NCBI GenBank assembly: GCA_028673005.1
Contig: CM054120.1
Location: forward strand, 76,753,533-76,817,532
DNA from: Tanypteryx hageni
Lineage: Eukaryota > Arthropoda > Insecta > Odonata > Petaluridae
Length of the DNA stretch: 64,000 nt
Direction: 5' to 3'
Numbering within the stretch: the stretch's first letter is position 1; each line of letters begins with the position of its first letter. Below, one piece after another: positions 1 through 51,163 of the stretch. The translations under genes and the position numbers were made by a program. The notes beneath the pieces were generated by a model. It made no database searches. It saw only the letters and a list, made by a program, of their open reading frames with translations, and was not told the DNA's origin.

Positions 1-619
1 CCCAATCTGAAAAACAAAAATTTTACCAAAGATAAGTCCAGGAAGAGGCATTTATAATTTTTTATTCCCTTTCATATTTATATTATACCTACTATACATT
101 ATGTTCGTTTTATTTATTTTGAATGTGTAATTTTTTGCAATATTTCCAGAATGATTGTCTTTATTGCATCTTTAAATGATAAAAACATTCAATGAAATGT
201 ATTTTTCATTGAGAAAATTTTCCATTTTTTGTTGTCATTTCTGTTTTTTTATGTTTGATACATAAAAGGAATATTGCTTTATATTTGATACAAACATATC
301 AAGATGTTTGTGGCTGGTTATTTTATAAGCCTGATCCGATATAAAAACAATCGTTCCGAGGAGTTGTCACATTAGGGGATAGTCATTAGGAGAGGTTTCA
401 CTATATAGGTATTAAGATTGCAGGGTCTCCCATTGTTTAAATAAACCTATCAAAAACTCATACAAAAACGAGTGCCAATTCTAGATAAAGTGGTTTCACT
501 AGTTCAGGTCATGTAATGGCCAGGGATGGAACTACATGTAGAAATAGAAGAGGGCCCTCAAAATCATACTTGCACAGGAACCCCCAAAGGTATCACGCCA
601 GCCCTGCCTAAAATCAATT

Positions 620-1185
620 ACCATATTTTCCAGTGTATAAGATGTAATATATTTCTCATGATAGAATTATAGGAATATGAGACTAAACTCTGACAATGCC
701 TTGATATCTACCAGCCTATGGCATTTTTTTCACAGGCCCTTGGTGTTACTGTAGAGATCGCCTGCAACATCTGCTACTTGTATCCCCATCATAAATAACA
801 ATAATATTTCTTTCCCATTTTTATTTGTTATAGAGATTAAAAAATATTTTATACACCACATCCTGCACATTGAATCACCCAACCATTTAGCAAATTCCTT
901 GTGAATTTTAATGATTATCTGACTTTCTTAAATATTCTGATTTTTTCTTGCATATAAACTGCATCCTCATTCAGGCAACAAAAATTTTTGGAAAAAAAAG
1001 GTACAGCTAATATGAAAGTAAATATGGCATATTTTCAAAATTATTAAACTAATATATGCTTTTCAACCATTACTTAACATCCTTTTTTGACCGCTGATGA
1101 ATCTTATGCCCTTATTTATGAGTAAAAAGTTTTTGAAAAAGGGAATGGCTTTTTTTTTAGGGATGCACCTTATGAAAATATGGTA
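620..1185. mobile_element. TA-flanked TIR element (MITE-like)
   Basis: The left end TACCATATTTTCCAGTGTAT and the right end, read inward, TACCATATTTTCATAAGGTG are inverted repeats starting at TA. The CCRTATTT terminus is shared with at least four other elements in the window (see 19700, 24277, 36156, 38409). No coding capacity is seen; it is probably a non-autonomous derivative of a TA-targeting (Tc1/mariner-pogo type) transposon. Confidence 0.6.
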
Positions 1186-1522
1186 TCTTTTACTCCCAAA
1201 TCTACTAAACAGAAAGAAAAAAACCTGAACTATTGAACCAAAGGATTCACTCTATTCTGAATTTCCTACACTTTTCATTCTAAGGACTCTTGTGTCATTA
1301 GCTTACAGGCTTATATTACCTTGAAACACAGTCCAAAGGTATACCTAACACATAAATCTAGGTTTTTAGTTTATTGTATCCAATCTCTACTATAAAGCAC
1401 ATCAGATAATCCCAATATGCCCAAGATCTATCTAATGATAACACCAGCAGCACACTCAGTAAACTAAAAAGAAAGTTTTTTCAGATTCCTCTCACGTCTT
1501 CTGCACAACAAGATCCGCTTAC

Positions 1523-1534
1523 CTGCTCCGAGCT
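1523..1534 (-). CDS. Candidate IP3R 12-nt microexon (SSEQ)
   Basis: On the minus strand TCTTTTCTTTTCAG is followed by AGCTCGGAGCAG and then GTAAGC. The 12 nt read S-S-E-Q in phase 0, exactly the phase left by the exon at 5325-5582, and inclusion or skipping both keep the frame. It is GC-richer than its surroundings. I know of no described IP3R exon at this place, so it could be a chance juxtaposition of splice-like sequences. Confidence 0.4.
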
Positions 1535-3796
1535 CTGAAAAGAAAAGATTTCCTAAACTGAAAATCCAGCACAGAAAGCTGTACGTACCTATTATATTTT
1601 TATACACATACTAGCCATTAAATTCATATTTCTTGTACAAGTTTTATTTGAAGTTCTTGCCTACTTTCTATCCCCCTCCAAATGCATGTCTCATGACACC
1701 TTGTGTCCTCCAAAAGACTCAATCCACTCTCTTCTCAGGTGGTGATTTCATTCTATTTGACGATAAAATAGATTTCAAGACCAGTTAGATAGCTAACAGT
1801 AGAATAATTGCTATTAGTAAAATATTTTCCAGACATTTTTCTTCATCGTTTGTTTTTGGGTGGCCTAAGTAAATGGTCTCACAAAATTTTGCACTGGCCC
1901 TGCCTTCAGCAATGTCCCATCAATCGCGGATTCTAAAATACTTAACAGACAAAATGAATACATGGTTTTCCCAACTATTTTGTGGTTATCAGAGTTATCT
2001 TGATCATGAATTGGATTTCAGTAATAATGTGAACAAAATATTTCTTTTACTGTCAGAATTAGGATGACAAGTAACATTAATGAATTCTGACATACAAATT
2101 TACATTTCACTATTCACCGATCAAAACGACTACAAGAAACAGTACTTTAAAAAACTACTTGACATAATGACACATGCACTGAAACATTCTCTGTAGCCTA
2201 TGTATACAATACAGCCTCACTTAATGGTAAGCAAATGATGACAAATTCATTAATTCTCCAAGTCTTCTCCATACACACTTCAATTATTAATCATTTTTGA
2301 TCTGACTGAAAGACAAAATAAATATTTAAATTTGTCAATTAACAAATATAAAAGATTGAGTAGTAACGAAAATAGGAAATGCAGAAGTTAGCTTCAACTG
2401 AGATGCTTCAGACTGTAACATTTGATGACAAACATGTGAATTACATAGTTCTCAACTGATATGCAGAATTTCATCCTATAGTTTGAAGTAATGGTGGAAA
2501 TAACTTCCTGCACACATAGAGTAATACAGAAGTAAATTCCAAGCATCATAAGATAAAGCAACTTGATTGAGCAACATTCAACAAAACATGCAGACACAAA
2601 TAATCAGTATCCAAATAAATGTTACACAACTTTAAATGGAAAAAAGCTCAGCATTAAAGCAAAAGCGATAAAAAAGAGCAAAATCTACTCATTTATATGG
2701 GTGATTTAATTACGATTATCTCCACAATGAATACAACAAAGCTACATCTTTAAAGAAGTTCATATTATATGAATCAGTGTACTCACTTTCCGAAGATACT
2801 GTAAAGAGTTACAACTTCGCTGACTCCAAAACATCCTGGCTTCAAGTAGATGTTTCTATGGATATACCCAATGCCATGACAACCAGTTCATGCAATGCAG
2901 AAATGCTTTCTATATTAATGATTATGTACATGCAGATAACAATAAAAACGATACAAACAGAAAACCACAGAGATTTTTTACTACAATGAATACAAAGCAT
3001 GCATTATAAAAGCTGAAATGGAGTATTCTTGACACCATTAACTATAAATAATAACATAATCCAATAAAGCCAGGTTAAATTATACAGTCTCACCAACAAC
3101 TTGTTTATGTAGCATAAAATACATACAATTGTATGCCTGTGTGTGTATAAATATATTCTGTTGATTCCTGTGATTTACCAAGAAGCAAGCTTTATAGACA
3201 CTATTACACACAAAGTTCCCTTAAGTTATTCTTTTTTAGACACACAAGAAATGTTAGAATTATATGTTGACAAGTAGAAATTTAGTCTTACATAAATTTC
3301 AAGCAAATAAACTTAGTTTAAACAATGTAGATAAAACAACCCCCATTATTTAGTTAACCATTAAAAACATCAACATTTGTTAAAAATATAAAAATAAATA
3401 TGAATATAGTATCCATATGAAAGCTACATAAAAACCTCCGAAAGTATAAAATATACTTCAAAGTAACGAGTTACCTAAATAAAAAAATGGAACCGTAAAA
3501 ATGTCCAAGTCAATGAAGAATAAGGAATACTATACAAAAAAAGGTTATCATGTACTGGAACCACAATGATTAACAATACCTCCACAAACAAGTCTACAAG
3601 TAAATTGTAAAAGTATTTCAAAAAAGATTATTATAACTAAAACAAAAACGGTCCAACACAAAAAGTACTCAAATAAAAAAAAAGAACCCACTCTGATCCT
3701 TTAGCATAACCTACCACTTAAAGCAATATTGTTTTTATTATTGAATCAAAAATTGTAATGAAAACAAAATCTATTGTAAATTTAACTGGTAAAATA

Positions 3797-4076
3797 CAGT
3801 AAAACCTCACGCAACATACATTCTGGTTACGCATTTACAGTATTGCACAGATTTCATTTGCATGTCGATTTTCTTGCAACATGGTCCATTTTCAGCCAAT
3901 GCTGCCCGAGAAAGAAATCTGAAAACTTAGTGACATATTAACTACACATGCTATGCATTTACAGTATTGCACGGATTTCATTTGTATGTCGATTTTCTTG
4001 CGATGGTCCATTTTCAGCCAATGCTGACCGAGAAAGAAATCTGAAAACTTAGCGACATATTAACTTCACATGCTGC
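3797..4076. repeat. Tigger-type terminus plus 124-bp tandem duplication
   Basis: CAGTAAAACCTC preceded by TA at 3795 is the usual terminus of Tigger/pogo elements. It is followed by two tandem copies of a 124-bp unit (3831-3954 and 3955-4076) that differ at only a few positions. No matching right end was found, so the element is truncated or diverged. Confidence 0.6.
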
Positions 4077-5324
4077 CTTGGGTGTCTCAAATGTCTGCTT
4101 AGCTACAAAACAAACCACAAAAATAATAAAGCAGCAAGCACACTTCAGTGACATTGTACCCAGGGCAGGCTCGAGGTACTGGTTGACAGGGAGGTTACCT
4201 GGGAATCCATTACCCAAAGGGTGCCAAATGGTCAAAGATAAAGAAATATACGTAAATTTTATTTTAATACAAAAAATATTTGTTGTTGATGATGGATATT
4301 GTTTGACTTACTTGATTCATTATAAAACAAAACAAACTACGACCAAGTATATTAACCAGAGCCGAGATGAGAGCGAGGACGCCACCTTGGAAGTAACAGG
4401 CAAAGGGGCACAAATCAACAGCATTTAATTGACTGTAAGGAGTTCATTTAGGTTTTGAATGAAAGCTTAAAAATTGATCTTACCATTTTAAACATTATTT
4501 TATTTTACATTTTTTGCATATAAATAGTATATAATTTCCCAAACTCAGAGAACATAATCCTATATTTCCCAAAAGTTACTTAATTTACAGCTTGGTTTAT
4601 CCCAATGAGGCAGTTTCAGGAATGTTGCATGAAAGTGTATTGTATTCACGCTCTCAAAACTTAAGTCACCCATACAGTATTTTGGCACCCTGGGCAAGAA
4701 ACTGCTCCAGCATCCCCTTCCGTAAATCTTGGTTAAGATATTTTTAGAAGAACTTGTTAATTCATTCTTTGCTCTATAAAATGAATGCTAATGAAAAGTA
4801 AAAGGAGTTTTATCTTTATTCCTGCCTTTTCTGTGATATAAACAGGTATACTACATTTATTCACTTGCAAGTAATGTATAGATAGACGATTGGGTTAGCA
4901 CTCCAAATATTTGGGTGCCCCTTTTCAAAGTCCACAATGCCCGAATACTTAATAATAGGGGAGAAATTTTGTTAACATTTTTGCTAATATGACATTGAGA
5001 AAAAGCCAGATATTAAATGAAGAAGTTGAAAATCCTTAACCAGTCCATATGAAATGACATTTTAACAGACAATCTCACACAAGTTATGTAAATGTTAATG
5101 AAGAAAAAATTAACCACAAAATATGCCAGCACTTAATGAAAACACAAAGCATTTATCAACCTTATACAAATAATTTTTACCAGCTAGCAAATTTGAGCAT
5201 TACTACTACCAAAAATAAAGTCTACCACATTTGCTTAAAAAAGTAATATTAAATGAAGGCTTCAAAGATTAGAAAAAAGAAAAAGGAAAATACAGTTGAT
5301 TAGGATGCTTTCATTACACAATAC

Positions 5325-45726
<40,402 letters not shown>

Positions 45727-46342
45727 CTGAAAATATTACAAAATTCCACATCAATAAGGTTATATCTTCTTCTTCTATTCTAAATAGCAAAAACTTTATG
45801 CATGGAAGACAGAGAATGAATTAACTACAAAAACATTCATTTTAATTCAACTACGGTCCACAAAAATGCATCGAAAAATAATCGTTTAAAATTACGGTTA
45901 AATTGTTATACCTCGAGGAAAATAATGAGTATGTACTATCACTGGTAATTTTAAAAATACGTAATTGCTCTTTTGAATCCAGCAAATTTACCATTTTCAA
46001 GGTAATCTCATTATCAAAATAATATCCACATATAAATATATCTTTTTAGGGGAAAAGACTAGAATCATGATTCACAAAATAACATGGTTTTAAACAACTA
46101 GGGTTGCCAGCATTTTTTTATCTCCCAAGATGGAAATCTTAAAATTTTGAGGAAGGTTAAAAAATAAATAGTGATACAGTAAAAGGGGCGGGGGAGGGGA
46201 GACAGGACGTGGTTAATTTTATTGAATAAGTTCAGCGAATTTTTTCCAAGCCACTTTGAAAACCAATTTGGGCAATTATGCTGATTCATTATAAAATCCA
46301 AATACAAACTGAGGTACTTCCGCAATAACTTTAGAAAGGTCA
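45727..46342. other. Sequence 5' of the first exon found
   Basis: Either an IP3R intron or upstream DNA. Nothing recognisable; the reading frame 46098-46499 overlaps the hairpin at 46343 and has no family resemblance. Confidence 0.5.
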
Positions 46343-46532
46343 CGACAGCGACGCTAGCGCTAAAAGCGACAGCAAATGGAACTACTATTCCATTGGAACT
46401 CGGTTGGACTAGGAATGGGAAATTTGAATATGAAGGAACACTGTAATGAAAACTTCCCTTCCCTAGTTCACCGCAGTTCCAATGGAGTAATAGTTTCATT
46501 TTTTCTCGCTGTGAGCGCTGGCGCCGCTGTTA
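46343..46532. repeat. 190-bp imperfect hairpin
   Basis: Arms of ~85 bp: ATTCCATTGGAACTCGGTTG, AGCGACAGC and CGCTAGCGC on the left pair with the inverted ACTCCATTGGAACTGCGGTG, GCGCTGGCGCC on the right. The loop is ~20 bp. It could form a stem-loop when transcribed. Confidence 0.65.
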
Positions 46533-46689
46533 CGCAAGTATCCAAACTGATTTTACTTTCTCATATAGGTACGTAGTCTATTGAGAAGGTAATGTAATCG
46601 TGAATAAATTTCACTTAGAGATTTTGATGGAAATACACGTTTTAGGTGTCCCTGAGTCCATAAAAGTGGCTATCGCCATTACGTCTGTC

Positions 46690-47350
46690 TGTCGGCCTGT
46701 TTGCCGTTCTAGGGCCCAAACGCGTACACAAAATCGAATAATATCTCGTATTTATGCAACATATCATCTTTTGAAAGACCCTTTTTTCATAAAAATGATA
46801 TTGCACAAAAATAAAGGATAGTTTATTCTTGGCGATTATTTGAGGAATTTTATTTACTCAAAAATGGCTATAGAGATTTTGATTAAAATCAATCCAATTG
46901 TAGAGCCTGATGTCACAAAAAATACTGCGTAAGCAATATGTCTCTTGAAATCACTATATGGTGTCCAGTGAATTTACAATGTACGCTAAGCTACCTTACC
47001 AATGCCCTATGACGTCACGCCTTCACCGCGTTCCACTCAAAATCTTACTACAGCCTTACGGTTATACTAAATCGAATTATATCTCATATTTGTTGATAAT
47101 ATCATTCATACAAGTCATTCTGAAGAGATGAACGACAGTGCGCAACAATTAAGGGTACTTTATTCTTGGATATTTTGAAACAAAATTCTATTGAATCAAA
47201 AATGGCTCTAAGGATTTCGATTAAAATCCATCCAAACGTACAGCCTGATGCCACAAATAATACTAACTAAAACCATATGTCCCAAAAAAGTTACTATACA
47301 TAGTCCAGTGGCATTATTTCTGTACAAGACGCTCAGAGCACGCGTCAGAG
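46690..47350. repeat. 338-bp tandem repeat, two diverged copies
   Basis: AAATCGAATA at 46731 recurs at 47069. TCAAAAATGGCT, ATTAAAATC and CAGCCTGATG-type blocks follow at the same 338-bp offset. A third, partial relative is at 54120-54330 (TTTACTCAAAAATTCTG). Likely the repeat core of a Helitron-like or MITE family. Confidence 0.65.
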
Positions 47351-47794
47351 GGGAGGGAGAACCCGGGGATCCCTAGTATAAAATTCCGTAATTCTCTGTT
47401 AATGCCACGAACTTATTAGTGAAAGGTATTAGACGTGAGAGGCTGATGGTGTCAGTCGCTTTGGTTCTTTTGCTACGCATTATTAATATAATTGGCAGTG
47501 AATTTCCCAGCACACAGTGTTAATTTCGGGGCAAAGAGTGTAGTGAGACCAAAGGTATATGAGAAAGTTTGTACAATGTATATTGCGACATTCATTTTTA
47601 TTTAAAATCTTGGGTCTACTTACGAACACTAACTCCAGCTGTGATCGCCTACTCGCCTATACTCAAAGACTAGTCCCCTATACTGCTGCCTGCAGGGACG
47701 AGACATTGAATTTACTACAGTATGTATATGTATATATGTCCAGTCAATTCGCCTCTCTTACAGCACAAATGGGTATCTCAGAGGTAGTGCAATG

Positions 47795-48050
47795 AATAAC
47801 CGGGGAGGGAGGAGGGAAACCCGGTGCCGGCATTTGCCTGCTCTTACGAAGAACACCAGGGGGGCCAACAGCTTAACGTCCCTTCCGAAGGACGGAACAG
47901 CTGAATTTGCGCGGTCTCCTCAAACTACGCAAACAGGGGGCCGTGTGACCTTGAGAAAAATCCTACTCGCGCAGGATTCGTACCCGATGACTTTTTCAAG
48001 CATCGGGCGAGTAGCAGCCAGCGTCCTAACCACTACACCACCGGCACCCA
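47795..48050 (-). mobile_element. tRNA-derived SINE
   Basis: Reading the minus strand from 48050, GCCGGTGGTGTAGTGGTTAG contains an A box and GGGTACGAATCC a B box, the internal RNA polymerase III promoter. A ~180-bp tRNA-unrelated body follows with GGACGTTAAGCTGTTGGCCC and GCAAATGCCGGCACCGGG. The plus-strand reading frame across it is a shadow. No clear poly-A or target duplication. Confidence 0.7.
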
Positions 48051-48687
48051 TTTACTACTGTCATTTATTATTTTTGAGGCTTAATTGCAATATAGCCCTC
48101 CCTCTTGAGTGGCGAGAAATGGAACTACGTAGTGTCTGACTGGCGAGTAATTAATATTTCCTATCCCCGGGTTAAGTAGTAGAGTGTTAGATTCGTTCAA
48201 TTTTCTTCTCCTTATGACTTAGGTTTTACTAATTGCTTTCGTTTAAATACTATATTTCCTTGCCAGTAGACGTCGTCCGTTGCGGTTTTACATTTTTGGG
48301 GTTCCTAAGTAGTTCCATTTCTCGTCCCTTAAGGGTCCACCATAGCTGGAGTTGATGTTCGCAAGTTGCTCCGTAGAATTTACGGAAAGATGGACAAAAC
48401 GCGTCCATCTGAAGGTTAAGGAAGGACAAATCTTGCGAAAGATGGCAACCCTATAAACAACTCGTATCCCTACTGCACATATCATTGTTCACCAAAAGAC
48501 TAGTCCATGCAATTGTTACCGTAAAAGGATTTGAGTGGAATAGAAATATTCTTAATTAAATAAAACATTTTGTGACAGGATTGGGAGACTGAAATATGAG
48601 AATATACCAATGTTCAATGAAATCATAGTACATAAAATGGTTTAAAAGCAACTTGAATGAATAAAATTTTTCAAACTTCACAGCTTA

Positions 48688-49333
48688 CAAAGGGAGGAAC
48701 CGTACGTGGGGTCACGGATTTTGCTGAAACTTGGTAGGTACGTAGCGCTAGACGCCAGGATCACAACCAAACCCCCTTTTGGGCGTATATGATCAGTAGT
48801 TTTTATGCAAATTGCGTTCAAAGTTCGCAATTTTGACACGCGCCAGATAAAGTTACGACGGGTTGCTCATTCATAATAAGCCGTAGTCAAGCGCTAGCGA
48901 GCTGGGCTAGCAATTCCAAGATCCGGAGTTCGATACCATTATCGGTCACTTCTTTTTCCTCGCTTATTTTATTATTCCTGTTTTCCTTTTTCGCAGTTAA
49001 GTTTTACTCGGTATCCACAATCACTTTTTAATTTTTTTCATCACTACATTTTCGTTCTCGGAATTTTTCACATATTCTCTTGTTCACCGCACGACAGCCA
49101 TGCTAGAATTTACTGTCAGATCAGATCTTCTTTCATTGATCTCTGTATACGTTTTAACTAATATTTATATTCATAGTACATGGAAAAAAATCCATAAAAT
49201 ATTTTTGCGAACACTGTAATCGATGCTATTAAAGGTCCATAATTGGTGAAAAAAATATCAGCCATAGAATCATTGCCAATCTTTTAAGAATATGAATTGG
49301 TGAAGACAGTCCTAGATATATCCATTCTTTTTC
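48688..49333 (+). repeat. Left 646-bp arm of long-TIR element
   Basis: Contains a tRNA-like segment at about 48883-48948 (GTAGTCAAGCGCTAGCGAGC and B-box-like GGAGTTCGATACC). Ends at CCATTCTTTTTC, followed by a short ATTC repeat. Confidence 0.88.
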
Positions 49334-49336
49334 ATT

Positions 49337-49858
49337 CATTCATTCGTCTTTTTTCCATGACTTTACTCTGTCCATCCTCATTATTCGGCGAGACACTCGT
49401 GCCCTAAGGGACTTGATGGTCCAAGTCGGATGCAGTCTCACCGCCGTGACTGCGTTAATTTTGGTTTCCAGGGGAATTTCTCGAAATTTCTTTGGTGATG
49501 GTTCTCATGTAGCAGATGTAGCTTCACTTGAGCTGGGACTAGTGCTATCATCTTCCTCAGCAGATGACACTAGCAAACAATGTTCATCCATTTCGGGGTC
49601 ATTTTCGTTCAGTATATAATCGTCATCAATAACGACCATATTGTCCATCATATCAACTATTCGATCATACATTTCGCGTCCAACTGCGACTGCACGATCA
49701 GAAATCTCGGAACTTGTGCGATCGGAGATGAGACCACTGCCCCGAAGAAGTCCAGCACAATAATGCGAAGCATCGGCGAACAAACCGGGCTTTTCCTGAT
49801 ACTCTTCACCGGGGGACGACATATATCCCGCAGTAGATGGGCCAGGTAAGGATTCCAT
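49337..49858 (-). pseudogene. Acidic plus HTH-like ORF inside long-TIR element
   Basis: From ATG at 49858 runs a 117-codon frame: Ser/Pro-rich start (MESLPGPSTAGYMSSPGEE), then MYDRIVDMMDNMVVIDDDYI and an acidic tail. A TGA at 49502-49504 is followed in the same frame by ~54 codons with KKFREIPLETKINAVTAV, HPTWTIKSLRARVSRRI and VKSWKKDE. This is the look of transposon-associated helix-turn-helix domains. It may be an element-encoded DNA-binding protein with one nonsense codon, or two exons joined around the stop. Function is inferred only from pattern. Confidence 0.5.
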
Positions 49859-50517
49859 CGTGAAACATTCAATATCTGTAATTTGCTTGTGAAATTACTT
49901 TTTCAACATAGCGAATAAGGTTGAGAAATAGACAAAGTCGTTCATAATATACAGGGAAAAAAACAAAATACTTACTTGGCCGTATATTCCAAATATAACG
50001 ATATTTTATTAAACATCTGACAAGAAAAACTCGTGCAAGCGCGCAGGGTACCAATCGGTTCCGTTGAATAGCTATACTAACTGCACAGCCGTTCCCAGCT
50101 ACTATCCCCTTCCCTCGAAAAGGAAGGCAATAAATAACGAGACAGTGGTGATCCCTCAAGACGGGTGTAAAACTCCCTATCGTGAACCGTTTGACGGATG
50201 TATTATGTAGAGTTTTCTTCAAAACGTTTCTACAGGGAAGAATGTTTTAATACACCTACGGCGCCCGTAAATGTTTCAATAACCTATGGTTTACTAACCA
50301 ATCGTGCCATGCGGGTATAAAAAGATGTAGATCATGGAGAGCATTACACGCTTGTCTTGAAGATACAATAAAAATATTTTTAATATGCATTAACCAGCAC
50401 GAGTGTATGGCCCCTGTTCCTCGCTTCTGCTCCGTAACTCCGATTTCGCAGTCCACTCGTAAGAATCCAAGGCAGATCATCACAAAAGCATGACGAACAA
50501 TATGAGCAAAGGATCAG

Positions 50518-51163
50518 GAAAAAGAATGGATATATCTAGAACTGTCTTCACCAATTCATATTCTTAAAAGATTGGCAATGATTCTATGGCTGATATTTTT
50601 TTCACCAATTATGGACCTTTAATAGCATCGATTACAGTGTTCGCAAAAATATTTTATAGATTTTTTTCCATGCACTATGAATATAAATATTAGTTAAAAC
50701 GTATACAGAGATCAATGAAAGAAGATCTGATCTGACAGTAAATTCTAGCATGGCTGTCGTGCGGTGAACAAGAGAATATGTGAAAAATTCCGAGAACGAA
50801 AATGTAGTGATGAAAAAAATTAAAAAGTGATTGTGGATACCGAGTAAAACTTAACCGCGAAAAAGGAAAACAGGAATAATAAAATAAGCGAGGAAAAAGA
50901 AGTGACCGATAATGGTATCGAACTCCGGATCTTGGAATTGCTAGCCCAGCTCGCTAGCGCTTGACTACGGCTTATTATGAATGAGCAACCCGTCGTAACT
51001 TTATCTGGCGCGTGTCAAAATTGCGAACTTTGAACGCAATTTGCATAAAAACTACTGATCATATACGCCCAAAAGGGGGTTTGGTTGTGATCCTGGCGTC
51101 TAGCGCTACGTACCTACCAAGTTTCAGCAAAATCCGTGACCACACGTACGGGTCCTCCCCTTG
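50518..51163 (-). repeat. Right 646-bp arm of long-TIR element
   Basis: Reverse complement of 48688-49333. Differences noticed include GTGTGG for GTGGGG near the tip, TGCATGG for TACATGG and CGGTTAAG for CAGTTAAG. The tRNA-like segment is present inverted near 50903-50968. Confidence 0.88.

Larger units (their letters stand above)
1..5324. other. Intron downstream of the last IP3R exon found
   Basis: AT-rich sequence without a conserved exon other than the 12-nt candidate. It holds a TA-flanked inverted-repeat element (620-1185) and a Tigger-type end with a tandem duplication (3797-4076). Small reading frames in it look random. Confidence 0.7.
48688..51163. mobile_element. 2,476-bp long-TIR DNA transposon with TTA duplication
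   Basis: Both outer borders carry TTA (48685-48687 and 51164-51166). The ends read CAAAGGGAGGAACCGTACG and, inverted, CAAGGGGAGGACCCGTACG. Arms of 646 bp each (48688-49333 and 50518-51163) are near-identical by eye with only a handful of substitutions. The 1,184-bp centre holds a minus-strand reading frame (49337-49858). A 3-bp TTA duplication suits PIF/Harbinger-type integration, but arms of this length are not typical, so the superfamily is open. Confidence 0.85.

Noticed and set aside
47792..48139. 115-codon plus-strand frame
   Set aside because: It runs antisense through a tRNA-derived SINE.
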